A stretch of 64,000 nucleotides of DNA, taken from positions 620,001 to 684,000 of the forward strand of contig NZ_JRAA01000002.1 of assembly GCF_000787395.1 (NCBI RefSeq), given 5' to 3'. The stretch comes from Solemya velum gill symbiont. Lineage in GTDB: Bacteria > Pseudomonadota > Gammaproteobacteria > Chromatiales > Chromatiaceae. The translations under genes were made by a program, and so were the position numbers. The notes under the pieces were generated by a model. That model saw only the letters and a program-made list of their open reading frames with translations, had not been told where the DNA came from and searched no databases. Shown piece after piece: positions 27,603 to 35,518 of this stretch; the first letter of the stretch is position 1; the number at the start of each line of letters is the position of its first letter.

Positions 27603-27742
27603 GGTCAAACAATCATATTTTGGTATCAGAATACAATTTCATGTGGGGTGCATGGCGAGTAATATCAAGGCTTACAGCAGCAAACTAAGGGTTTTCCCTT
27701 ATTCCATTGAGGTGCTCACCACCATATGATAGCTGCCTGTTT

Positions 27743-27756
27743 TTGACATAAATCAA
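27743..27756. promoter_or_regulatory. FNR/ANR box between trxC and the DUF302 gene
   Basis: TTGACATAAATCAA matches TTGAT-N4-ATCAA at nine of ten defined positions. Its centre is 48 nt before the DUF302 ATG, and a GAGAGGT ribosome site intervenes, so a start at +41.5 from the box would leave almost no leader; repression or an alternative spacing is possible. Confidence 0.7.
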
Positions 27757-27797
27757 TAACCAAAACAAATCCAAATCATGCTGAGAGGTAACATTCC

Positions 27798-28385
27798 ATG
27801 GGGTTAATACGTAATTTACTGACACTTATCGGCCTGGCCACTGTCGCCGGTGCTGCCTACCTGTGGACAATCATTGGTCCTGATCTTCAGGCAATCAGCA
27901 AGTTCGATCCACAGGCTAAAAATGTCTACGCGACAATGTTCAAGGGGCTGGCAGCTACTGGCAAGTCAGCCGATGCGACCGTGTGGAAAATTCCGCTAGA
28001 AGAGGATATCAGCTGGGAAGACGCTGAAGAGGCAATGCGCTTCGTAGCGAACGAACACAACATCAAAAACGTTGGAGAGCTGCCGCTCTCAGAGCAGGTC
28101 ACACTGATGACAGGCGAAGAGCAACGTTTTCTGAAAATTTACCAGTTCTGTAACCCGCTCACTGCGGCCAAGATGGTCGACTACAGCGATGCCTTCTCGG
28201 CTTATCTGCCATGCCGCATAGCCATGGTTGAAGACAAGAACGGTCAATTCAATCTCTATTCACTCAACATGGATATGATGATTCACGGCGGTACACCACT
28301 GCCACCCGATTTACTGGAGGCGGCAAATGACGTCAAGACCATCATGCTCGACATTATGAAGCGAGGAGCGGCTGGCGAATTCTGA
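27798..28385 (+). CDS. DUF302 family protein with N-terminal membrane anchor or signal
   Basis: 195 residues: an N-terminal hydrophobic segment (residues 7-27, LTLIGLATVAGAAYLWTII), then a DUF302 fold with conserved LMTGEEQRFLKIYQFCNP, SAYLPCRIAMVEDKNG and LYSLNMDMMIHGG. DUF302 proteins are widespread in sulfur- and metal-metabolising bacteria without a settled function. Cys in FCNP and LPCR are potential redox residues. An FNR box upstream suggests oxygen control. A terminator follows. Confidence 0.88.
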   Translation: MGLIRNLLTLIGLATVAGAAYLWTIIGPDLQAISKFDPQAKNVYATMFKGLAATGKSADATVWKIPLEEDISWEDAEEAMRFVANEHNIKNVGELPLSEQVTLMTGEEQRFLKIYQFCNPLTAAKMVDYSDAFSAYLPCRIAMVEDKNGQFNLYSLNMDMMIHGGTPLPPDLLEAANDVKTIMLDIMKRGAAGEF

Positions 28386-28465
28386 CACTGGTACCATCCT
28401 GGTGAAGGCGTGACCCGAGACCCGCAAGAGGCACATCTCACGCATCAGAATACTGAATTGCCACT

Positions 28466-28492
28466 AACTCCCCTTCATCGGGGAGTTTTTTT
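28466..28492 (+). terminator. Rho-independent terminator after the DUF302 gene
   Basis: Stem AACTCCCC/GGGGAGTT with a 6-nt loop and seven T residues in total, just before ybbN. Confidence 0.93.
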
Positions 28493-28550
28493 GTCTGCGT
28501 AAAACCGTAAAATAGCCTGATATTGCAAAACGTTTCGAGAATTTCTGCAT

Positions 28551-29411
28551 ATGACTGATTCACCGTACATTATTGACATTACACCTGAGAACTTCGGCAG
28601 CGTTGTCGTCGAAGGCTCGATACAGGTACCCGTACTGGTCGATTTCTGGGCCGACTGGTGCCAGCCGTGCAAGGCGCTGATACCTGTGCTGGAGAAACTC
28701 GTCAACGAGTACCAGGGCAAATTCATCCTCGCCAAGGTCAACACCGAGGAGCAGCAGGAGATCGCTGCGCACTTCCAGATCCGTAGCATTCCCGCTGTCA
28801 AACTCTTCAAGGACGGCCAACCGGTCGATGAGTTCATGGGTGCACTGCCCGAAGCAGAAATCCGCACTTTTCTCGACAAGTACATAGAGAACGAATCAGG
28901 CGGACAGCTCGAACAGGTACAGCAGATGATCCTTGAGGGCCGCACTGACGAGGCTGCAACCATGATCCAGCAACTGCTTGATGAGGATGCTGCAAACCCG
29001 CAGGCAATCATAGCCTTCGCACAACTGAAGCTGGCTATCGGTGAAAAGGATGCCGCGCAACAAGCACTTGAGAGCCTGCCGCTGGATGAACAGCAAAAGC
29101 CCGAGGTTGCCGCCATGAAGGCACAGATGCTGTTCGAAAGCGTCGCATCGACTGCACCACCCATCGAAGAGCTACAACAGAAACTACAGCAGGATGCCAG
29201 CGACAGTGAGGCTCGCTACCAGCTTGCAGCGCAACTGGTGATGCAGAATCAACTTGAAGCTGCACTCGATGAACTACTGCTTATCGTGCAGAAAGACCGC
29301 GCCTATGGCGATGATGCTGCGCGCAAGGCGATGATCCAGGTCTTCGACATCATCGGTGACCACCCGATCACCTCGACCTATCGCAGCCGCATGTTTAACT
29401 ACCTTTACTGA
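28551..29411 (+). CDS. ybbN: Thioredoxin-TPR co-chaperone YbbN (CnoX)
   Basis: 286-residue protein: an N-terminal thioredoxin domain (residues 15-115) with WADWCQPCKAL and cis-Pro IRSIPAVKLF, then TPR-like repeats (about 120-286). YbbN/CnoX protects proteins from chlorine or oxidative damage and hands them to DnaK/GroEL. Unlike E. coli CnoX, which has an SxxC active site, this one keeps a full CxxC, as in many other proteobacteria, so it may be redox active. DUF1244 follows after 8 nt. Confidence 0.93.
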   Translation: MTDSPYIIDITPENFGSVVVEGSIQVPVLVDFWADWCQPCKALIPVLEKLVNEYQGKFILAKVNTEEQQEIAAHFQIRSIPAVKLFKDGQPVDEFMGALPEAEIRTFLDKYIENESGGQLEQVQQMILEGRTDEAATMIQQLLDEDAANPQAIIAFAQLKLAIGEKDAAQQALESLPLDEQQKPEVAAMKAQMLFESVASTAPPIEELQQKLQQDASDSEARYQLAAQLVMQNQLEAALDELLLIVQKDRAYGDDAARKAMIQVFDIIGDHPITSTYRSRMFNYLY

Positions 29412-29419
29412 GAAACAGC

Positions 29420-29725
29420 ATGGACCAACAGACACAAACTGAACTTGAAGCCGCCGCCTTTCGCACTCTGCTCAAGCATCTCGACAAGCGCAAGGATGTG
29501 CAGAACATCGACCTGATGATTCTCTCCGGATTCTGCCGCAACTGCCTGTCACGCTGGTACAAGAATGCAGCAATTGAGCGCGGCATCGAAATGGACGACG
29601 ACACCTCGCGCGAGGCCATCTACGGGATGACCTACGACGAGTGGAAAAAGAATCACCAGCAGCCTGCAACTGCAGAGCAGCTTGAGGCATTCAAGTCAGT
29701 AACGCCTGAAATGACGACCGAGTAA
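29420..29725 (+). CDS. DUF1244 family protein
   Basis: 101-residue protein of the DUF1244 family. The conserved core DLMILSGFCRNCLSRWYKNAA with a CRNC cysteine pair and the later GMTYDEWKKNHQ are intact. Function is unknown; the CxxC suggests metal or redox chemistry. It sits in a likely operon with ybbN (8 nt) and the glycosyltransferase (10 nt). Confidence 0.9.
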   Translation: MDQQTQTELEAAAFRTLLKHLDKRKDVQNIDLMILSGFCRNCLSRWYKNAAIERGIEMDDDTSREAIYGMTYDEWKKNHQQPATAEQLEAFKSVTPEMTTE

Positions 29726-29735
29726 CAAGAGTCGC

Positions 29736-30578
29736 GTGACATCAACCAGCGTCATCATTCCAACTTTCAACCGTGCAGAAACACTGTCACGGGCGATAGA
29801 GTCGGTATTGGCACAGACTCACACTGCCGATGAGATCATCATCGTCGATGACGGCTCAACGGACGAAACCCAAGAGCTGTTGACTCACTATCCACAGCTC
29901 AAGGTAATTCGGCAGCAGAACCTTGGTGTCAGTGCAGCGCGTAATCGCGGTATTGCCGAGGCAACAGGTGAATGGGTCGCCTTTCTCGATTCGGACGACA
30001 CATGGCTGCCAACAAAACTGCAAACCCAGCTCACTGCTCTCAAAGAGAATCCGGACCACCGCTTCTGCCACACCGAGGAGATCTGGATTCGCAACGGGGT
30101 GCGCGTCAACCAGATGAACAAGCACGCCAAGAGTGGCGGTCACATCTTCGAGAAATGCCTTCCCATGTGTGTCATCTCGCCCTCATCGGCACTCATGCAT
30201 CACACTCTGTTCGACAGCATCGGCCTGTTTGATGAATCACTGCCGGCATGCGAGGACTATGACCTGTGGCTGCGCCTGTGTGCCACTGAGCCCGTGCTTT
30301 ATATTGAAGAACCGCAGATCACCAAGTACGGCGGCCACGAGGACCAGCTCTCACGCAAGCACTGGGGCATGGATCGCTTCCGTATCCAGGCACTGATCAA
30401 AATACAGCAGTCCGGGGATCTTGATGCACATCAGCAGTCGCGCGTGGCTGAAACCATTCGCAGCAAGGCCGAGATCCTGATCAAGGGCGGTCTCAAGCAC
30501 GGCAATCATGAGCTGGTCGAAAACTACCGGGCATTGCTTGCGCAACAGCCAGCCCTATCAATGGAAGGCAAGACATGA
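29736..30578 (+). CDS. Family 2 glycosyltransferase
   Basis: 280-residue GT-A fold enzyme. SVIIPTFNRAETLSRAIESV starts the nucleotide-sugar domain; DDGSTDET and the metal-binding FLDSDDTWLP (DXD) follow, and the acceptor region has CEDYDLWLRL. Donor and acceptor unknown. The GTG start at 29736 is the only one giving the family N terminus. Overlaps the nucleosidase by 4 nt, implying coupled translation, though the functional link is not obvious. Confidence 0.92.
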   Translation: MTSTSVIIPTFNRAETLSRAIESVLAQTHTADEIIIVDDGSTDETQELLTHYPQLKVIRQQNLGVSAARNRGIAEATGEWVAFLDSDDTWLPTKLQTQLTALKENPDHRFCHTEEIWIRNGVRVNQMNKHAKSGGHIFEKCLPMCVISPSSALMHHTLFDSIGLFDESLPACEDYDLWLRLCATEPVLYIEEPQITKYGGHEDQLSRKHWGMDRFRIQALIKIQQSGDLDAHQQSRVAETIRSKAEILIKGGLKHGNHELVENYRALLAQQPALSMEGKT

Positions 30579-31390
30579 TCCATTTTGTTGTCGCCTTCGA
30601 TGCCGAGGCCCGCCCGTTAATTGATCATTTCAAACTCAAGCGTCAGCATCATGAGCGTAGCTTTCCCGTCTATCTCGGAGAGCAGCATGCCTTGATCGTC
30701 TCGGGTGCAGGTAAAATCGCTTCAGCTGCAGCAACCGCTCACCTGCACGGCCTGACAGGATTCCAACATCAACAAGTGTGGATCAACTTCGGCATCGCCG
30801 GCCACCCTTCCCTGCCTGTTGGCGAGACGCGTCTGTGCCATCAAGTTATCGATAAACTGAGCAAGCAGGTTTTCTATCCCCAGCTGGTCATCAAGAGTCC
30901 CTGGCCGAGTGAATCTCTCTTCACACTCGATGAACCAGACGACAGCTATGCCGATGATGCTCTACTCGACATGGAAGCAAGCAGTTTCTTTGCCACTGCC
31001 AACCGCTATGCAACAGCTGAACTGGTGCAGGTCGTCAAGGTTGTTTCGGATAATGCCGAGGCACCTATAAACGACATCCCGACAAAACAGCAAATCATCG
31101 AATTGCTAGCCCCGCAAGTGGAGCAGCTGAAGCATTTCAGTGATTCACTACAACAGCTGGCGAACCAGTTACAGCCGGACAGACGTATCGGAGAGGCTGC
31201 AGCGTACTATCAGCAGAAATTCCATTTCAGCTTCAGCCAGTCAGAATCATTACGGCACCTGCTACAGCAGTGGATCGCTCTCGATGCAGCGATCAGCACC
31301 GATGAGCTGTGCCGATTTGATGCGAAATCTTCCCGGCAATTACTTGAAAAACTGCAACAACAGATTTCTGACGCGGGGCAGCCGACATGA
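30575..31390 (+). CDS. PNP/MTA-nucleosidase superfamily protein
   Basis: 271-residue protein of the nucleoside phosphorylase/nucleosidase fold. VSGAGKIASAAATAHL and WINFGIAGHPSLPVGE correspond to the phosphate/base region, DMEASSFFATANRY to the ribose-binding MEaaA motif, and VVSDNAEAPIN carries the catalytic Asp. The last ~90 residues form a helical extension absent from MTA/SAH nucleosidases. Specific substrate unknown. Overlaps the next gene by 4 nt. Confidence 0.85.
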   Translation: MIHFVVAFDAEARPLIDHFKLKRQHHERSFPVYLGEQHALIVSGAGKIASAAATAHLHGLTGFQHQQVWINFGIAGHPSLPVGETRLCHQVIDKLSKQVFYPQLVIKSPWPSESLFTLDEPDDSYADDALLDMEASSFFATANRYATAELVQVVKVVSDNAEAPINDIPTKQQIIELLAPQVEQLKHFSDSLQQLANQLQPDRRIGEAAAYYQQKFHFSFSQSESLRHLLQQWIALDAAISTDELCRFDAKSSRQLLEKLQQQISDAGQPT

Positions 31391-32376
31391 TCCCGCTGGT
31401 CTATGTCGAAGAGTCTGTACGCAATCACCCGCGTACTGAATCAATACTTGCACGGCACCCGCGCGCAAGTGTTGTTCCGATTGAGCGCTACGGCAGCATC
31501 TTTAATCACAGCCAGCAGAATTTCCGCCTGCAAAAACAGCGGCCCGCGTTGATTCTTGCCAACAAGCATGGCCACTTCGTGCAACCGGCACCCGATGCCT
31601 ATGGTGTTGGCGGGAATCACAACTGGTATTTCTCGCACATGCTCAACTGCCTGTACGACTGCCGTTACTGCTTCCTGCAGGGCATGTACCGCTCGGCGCA
31701 TTACCTTGTGTTCGTCAATTTCGAGAGCTTCCTTGACGATATCGACAGCAAAATAGAAACGGGTAAGCAGAACTGGTTCTTTTCCGGCTACGACGCCGAC
31801 AGTCTGGCGCTTGAACCGGTCACAGGTTTCGTAGCGAACGCCCTGCCCTTCTTCGCAACACGCCCGGACGCCTGGCTCGAACTGCGCACCAAGAGCACAC
31901 AGGTACGCCAGCTGCTGGAGCACGACCCACTGAGCAACGTTGTCACTGCCTTCAGCTACACACCGGAAGCGACATGGAAAGCAACCGAGCACAAGGTACC
32001 GTCGATCGAAAAACGCATACAGGCCATGAAAAAACTTGCCGAAAACGGCTGGATTGTCGCACTGCGCTTTGACCCATTGATCGAGCAGGCCGGTTTCAAC
32101 GACGCCTACAGTGCATTGTTTGAACAGATTTTCAGCCAGGTACCAGAGTCCATGATCCACTCGGCGACCATTGGTCCGTTGAGGATGCCAAAACAGTTTC
32201 ACCGCACCATGGAAAATCTCTACCCGGAAGAATCCCTGTTCGTTTCCGGACTCGCACAGACAAACAGCATGGTCTCCTATCCAGCGGAACGCGAGAGGGA
32301 AATGATTGAATGGGCGACGGACGAACTCGAAAAGCACCTGCCCGGAAACAAAATCTTCCCGAATTTACCTTCTTAA
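31387..32376 (+). CDS. Spore photoproduct lyase-like radical SAM protein
   Basis: 329-residue radical SAM enzyme of the SplB family. The [4Fe-4S] motif CLYDCRYC (CX3CX2C, about residues 87-94) and following FLQGMYRSAHYLVFVNFE are typical. Spore photoproduct lyase repairs UV dimers in spore DNA, but this organism shows no sign of sporulating. These are the only three cysteines: the H-atom donor cysteine of Bacillus SplB (Cys141) appears to be Gly in NWFFSGYDADS. Translation is coupled to the nucleosidase, hinting at a nucleoside or nucleic-acid repair/salvage role. Confidence 0.85.
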   Translation: MIPLVYVEESVRNHPRTESILARHPRASVVPIERYGSIFNHSQQNFRLQKQRPALILANKHGHFVQPAPDAYGVGGNHNWYFSHMLNCLYDCRYCFLQGMYRSAHYLVFVNFESFLDDIDSKIETGKQNWFFSGYDADSLALEPVTGFVANALPFFATRPDAWLELRTKSTQVRQLLEHDPLSNVVTAFSYTPEATWKATEHKVPSIEKRIQAMKKLAENGWIVALRFDPLIEQAGFNDAYSALFEQIFSQVPESMIHSATIGPLRMPKQFHRTMENLYPEESLFVSGLAQTNSMVSYPAEREREMIEWATDELEKHLPGNKIFPNLPS

Positions 32377-32429
32377 AGGGTTATAATCACACCCAATTTT
32401 TCTAGACAGACGTAGTGCAGGCCAACAGC

Positions 32430-33902
32430 ATGCAATTCATTGAAACCCGTGGAAACGATGGTCAACGCCCTTTATGCGTTCCATTCTCCGACGCCATTCT
32501 CAATCCGATGTCCTCCTTTGGCGGCATCTATGTTCCGGAATCACTTCCACAGCTCGGGCTGCCTTTTCTCGAGGAACACCTGGATTCTGACTACAAAACC
32601 CTGGCGCGTGCTGTTCTCGATGCCTATGAAATCGATATTGATGCAGAGGTTATCGATGCGGCATTGAGCCGCTATGACGACTTCGATGATCCGGCCAATC
32701 CGGTTCCGGTCGTCAAGGTCACCGACAACCTCTACGTCAGCGAGCTCTATCATGGCCCGACGCGCGCATTCAAGGATATGGCACTACAGCCATTCGGCGT
32801 GCTGCTTTCAAGCCTCGCCCAGTCACGTGAAGAGCACTACCTGATCATGGCTGCAACCAGCGGCGATACGGGGCCTGCAACGCTTGAGACTTTCAAGAAT
32901 CGTGCGAACGTCAAGGTCGCCTGCCTCTACCCGGATGGCGGCACTTCCGATGTTCAGCGTCTGCAGATGGTCACCGAGGATGCCGACAATCTCAAGGTTA
33001 TCGGCATTCATGGAGACTTTGATGATGCCCAGTCAGCACTAAAATCACTGCTTTCCTCAGAGACCTTCCGTGCGAAGCTAAAGGAGAAGCAAACCCACCT
33101 GTCGGCGGCCAACTCGGTCAACTTCGGGCGTATCATTTTCCAGCAGATCTACCATATCCACAGTTACCTCGAACTGGTTCGCCAGGGTGCAATCGAGCTT
33201 GGAGAAAAGATCTATCTCAACGTGCCAAGCGGAAATTTCGGTAATGCACTGGGCGGATACTATGCGATGAAAATGGGGCTGCCGGTGATGAAGATCCTCA
33301 TCTCCTCAAACAGCAACAATGTTCTGACTGAACTCATCAATACGGGTAAGTATGATCTGCGCGAACGTTCCGTGATAGCTACGTCTTCACCGGCAATGGA
33401 TATTCTCAAGTCATCAAACGTTGAGCGCATCTTCTATGATCTCTATGGAGCAGAGCGCACAAAAGAGTTGATGCTGTCACTCGATAACGATAAATACTAC
33501 GAGCTCACAACAGAAGAGACTGCCAGGCTGCAGTCGATTTTCTGTGCTGATTACTGTAATGATAAAGAGGTCAACCGCTACATCAAGCAGGCGTTCGATA
33601 ACGGCTACCTGATGGATCCACACACGGCCACCTGCTTCAAGTCACACGACAGCTGCAGAGAGAAAGCTCTCAAATCGATTGTCTACTCTACCGCAGAGTG
33701 GACCAAGTTCTCACCGACAATAGCAAACGCTTTGACCGGAGAAGTCGACACCCACGATATCGACGCGCTGAAATCGATTTCGGAAGTCGCAGACACACCG
33801 ATTCCTGCATTGATCAGTGAGCTCTTCGACAAGCCCATTGCGCAGGGTGCAGTGATCGACAAGGAGAATATCGAGAGCGAAATTCTCTCGTTTCTGGAAT
33901 AG
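32430..33902 (+). CDS. thrC: Threonine synthase
   Basis: PLP enzyme converting O-phosphohomoserine to threonine. 490 aa, the long gammaproteobacterial/yeast type. The PLP lysine is in HGPTRAFKDMALQPFG, the phosphate loop in SGDTGPATLE, and VNFGRIIFQQIYH and VPSGNFGNALGGYYA are conserved. The ATG at 32430 matches the usual MQFIETRG start; an in-frame GTG lies 15 nt upstream. A TATAAT at 32382-32387 may be its -10. No thrA/thrB in the window. Confidence 0.96.
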   Translation: MQFIETRGNDGQRPLCVPFSDAILNPMSSFGGIYVPESLPQLGLPFLEEHLDSDYKTLARAVLDAYEIDIDAEVIDAALSRYDDFDDPANPVPVVKVTDNLYVSELYHGPTRAFKDMALQPFGVLLSSLAQSREEHYLIMAATSGDTGPATLETFKNRANVKVACLYPDGGTSDVQRLQMVTEDADNLKVIGIHGDFDDAQSALKSLLSSETFRAKLKEKQTHLSAANSVNFGRIIFQQIYHIHSYLELVRQGAIELGEKIYLNVPSGNFGNALGGYYAMKMGLPVMKILISSNSNNVLTELINTGKYDLRERSVIATSSPAMDILKSSNVERIFYDLYGAERTKELMLSLDNDKYYELTTEETARLQSIFCADYCNDKEVNRYIKQAFDNGYLMDPHTATCFKSHDSCREKALKSIVYSTAEWTKFSPTIANALTGEVDTHDIDALKSISEVADTPIPALISELFDKPIAQGAVIDKENIESEILSFLE

Positions 33903-33950
33903 GCATTTTTCGCACCGGCCGGAACCATTCCTTACCTCGCAGGAAACAAC

Positions 33951-33980
33951 AAAAAAGGGCAGCCATTGGCTGCCCTTTTT
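33951..33980. terminator. Bidirectional terminator between thrC and cytochrome c4
   Basis: Thirteen-bp stem AAAAAGGGCAGCC/GGCTGCCCTTTTT with an ATT loop, serving both convergent genes. Confidence 0.95.
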
Positions 33981-34006
33981 CAGTTACAGAAAACTGCGGT
34001 TAACAA

Positions 34007-34609
34007 TTAACGCAGTCCCTGAACATATGAGGCAACAGCCTCGATTTCGGCATCTGTCATTGATGCAGCAACATCCTGCATCATTTTGCCGGCATCGTTA
34101 CCACGTGCACCGGAACGGAAATCACGCAGCTGCTTGGCAGTGTACTTGGCGTGCTGTCCCTGCAGGCTGGGGAACTTGGCAGCCGGGTTACCAGAACCAG
34201 TTGGACCATGGCATGCAGCACAGGCAGCAACACCTGTAGAGGCGTTACCTGATACATACATAGCCTTACCAGCTTCAACCAGTACGGGATCGGCTTCACC
34301 GCCCTTCGCTGTCTGGCTTTCGAAATAGGCTGCGATATCAGCCATATCTTCCTCGCTCAGAGCCGCAACCATGGGAGCCATCATGGGATCGGTACGAACA
34401 CCGGCCTTGAAGTCCGCCAGCTGCTTGGCGATGTAATCCGCATGCTGTCCAGCCAGGCTAGGCCAGTCAGGGTTAACGCTGTTACCATCTGCCATGTGAC
34501 AGCCGGCACATACTGCTGTTTTTGCCTTACCTGCAGCCGCATCCGCCGCAAAAGACTCCACAGAAACCAATGCTGTCACTGCAGACAGCAGAATCATCCA
34601 AGTTTTCAT
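34007..34609 (-). CDS. Diheme cytochrome c4
   Basis: 200-residue periplasmic diheme cytochrome. A signal peptide (cleavage after SFA-A, about residue 21) is followed by heme motifs CAGCH (about 34-38) and CAACH (about 131-135), each with the class I pattern (NPDWPSLAGQHADYIAKQL; FPSLQGQHAKYTAKQL) and an axial Met (PMMAPM; AGKMMQDV). The two halves are an internal duplication typical of c4, which donates electrons to cbb3 oxidases. Confidence 0.95.
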   Translation of the reverse strand: MKTWMILLSAVTALVSVESFAADAAAGKAKTAVCAGCHMADGNSVNPDWPSLAGQHADYIAKQLADFKAGVRTDPMMAPMVAALSEEDMADIAAYFESQTAKGGEADPVLVEAGKAMYVSGNASTGVAACAACHGPTGSGNPAAKFPSLQGQHAKYTAKQLRDFRSGARGNDAGKMMQDVAASMTDAEIEAVASYVQGLR

Positions 34610-34757
34610 TGCCTTACCTTACAAAATTTGTTTTGGAAAAATAATCCGGAATTGAAACAATGCGGGCACCAAATAGGTGCCCACACCGGAAAAAACGTGC
34701 GAATTCTACCTCATTTCAAGCCTGAATAACAGGCTGTCGAGGTAGTAGATTACTTGA

Positions 34758-35066
34758 TTACTTCGGCGCCTGGGCTGAGAAATGAGCTGACAGTTCATCA
34801 ATGTCCGCGTCAGACAGGGCTTTAGCCTGGTTATTCATATTGTTAGGGATAACAGCATCGGCACGCGTATCGTTCTTGAAAGCATTCAGCTGCTCTACAA
34901 GATAGGCCTTATCCTTTCCAGCAAGGGTAGGATAGCCAGGAATCGGGCTATTACCATCCTGACCGTGACAAGCGGCACAAACAGCCAGTTTAGCCGGGGC
35001 AGCGAAAGTAGGGGCAGCAATCATGGCTGAAGCGATCAGTGCTGAGGTAAGTACGATATTTTTCAT
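34758..35066 (-). CDS. Small monoheme cytochrome c (c4/c553-like half)
   Basis: 102 residues: signal peptide (MKNIVLTSALIASAMIAAPTFA) given here only as positions 1-22, heme motif CAACHGQDG (about 30-34), YPTLAGKDKAYLVEQL, and a probable axial Met in NNMNNQAKAL. It resembles one half of cytochrome c4 (class IC). ATG chosen for AAGGAG seven nt upstream and the signal peptide. Same strand as cytochrome c4, 148 nt upstream of it. An FNR-like half-perfect box lies at 35206-35219. Confidence 0.92.
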   Translation of the reverse strand: MKNIVLTSALIASAMIAAPTFAAPAKLAVCAACHGQDGNSPIPGYPTLAGKDKAYLVEQLNAFKNDTRADAVIPNNMNNQAKALSDADIDELSAHFSAQAPK

Positions 35067-35205
35067 AACAAGGCTCCTTAATAGACCTGAGTATTTCTTT
35101 ACTTTAATAAGATAAATATTGCCCTGCAGGCGCGAAAAATCGCTCCCGCAAGGCATTCAATTTCTTTCCTGAGCCGGAATCTATCCCAGACTGAGCCTCT
35201 GGTCA

Positions 35206-35219
35206 ATGATGATAATCAA
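35206..35219 (-). promoter_or_regulatory. Possible FNR-like box upstream of the small cytochrome c
   Basis: ATGATGATAATCAA (minus strand TTGATTATCATCAT) matches nine of ten consensus positions. It lies 140 nt before the cytochrome start. Confidence 0.45.
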
Positions 35220-35344
35220 TTAGTCATAGGCGCCCGATTTCCCGGAAAAGAGGGAAAACCGACAAACCGGCGGGTAATAATTCGCTTTCAGAGGAGAATT
35301 TATGTTGACCGGGCGAACAAGAGTCCTTATTATATCGCGCTCTT

Positions 35345-35420
35345 TCCCCGGTAGCTCAGTCGGTAGAGCGGGTGACTGTTAATCACTAGGTCGGCAGTTC
35401 GAGCCTGTCCCGGGGAGCCA
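35345..35420 (+). tRNA. tRNA-Asn (anticodon GTT), island integration site
   Basis: 76-nt cloverleaf: acceptor TCCCCGG/CCGGGGA, anticodon arm GGTGA-CTGTTAA-TCACT (GTT), T-arm AGTTCGAGCCT, encoded CCA. The part from the anticodon loop onward is repeated at 46955. Confidence 0.97.
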
Positions 35421-35463
35421 TATTAAAAAGGCCCACAGATTTGATCTGCGGGCCTTTTTTCTT
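35376..35463 (+). repeat. attL: left 88-bp direct repeat
   Basis: Starts CTGTTAATCACTAGG in the tRNA-Asn anticodon loop and ends in the T-run of the tRNA terminator. Identical by eye to 46955-47042, diverging immediately outside on both sides. Confidence 0.93.
35425..35460. terminator. Terminator of tRNA-Asn
   Basis: Fifteen-pair stem (AAAAAGGCCC-A-CAGAT with ATCTG-C-GGGCCTTTTT, one A-C mismatch) and a T-run. Duplicated with the att repeat at 47004-47039. It also faces the end of the minus-strand histidine kinase gene. Confidence 0.92.
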
Positions 35464-35518
35464 TGCCTGACTCAGGCTCATAATCCTTTGACCCTGGTTT
35501 AACAGAGCGTTTAATCTT

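Noticed and set aside
32380-32391. TTATAATCACAC shared with 55190-55201 as a regulatory element
   Set aside because: Common -10-like sequence; no further similarity around it.
34665-34683. GGGCACC-AAATA-GGTGCCC hairpin between the two cytochromes as a terminator
   Set aside because: No T-run on the minus strand side; function uncertain, so not listed.
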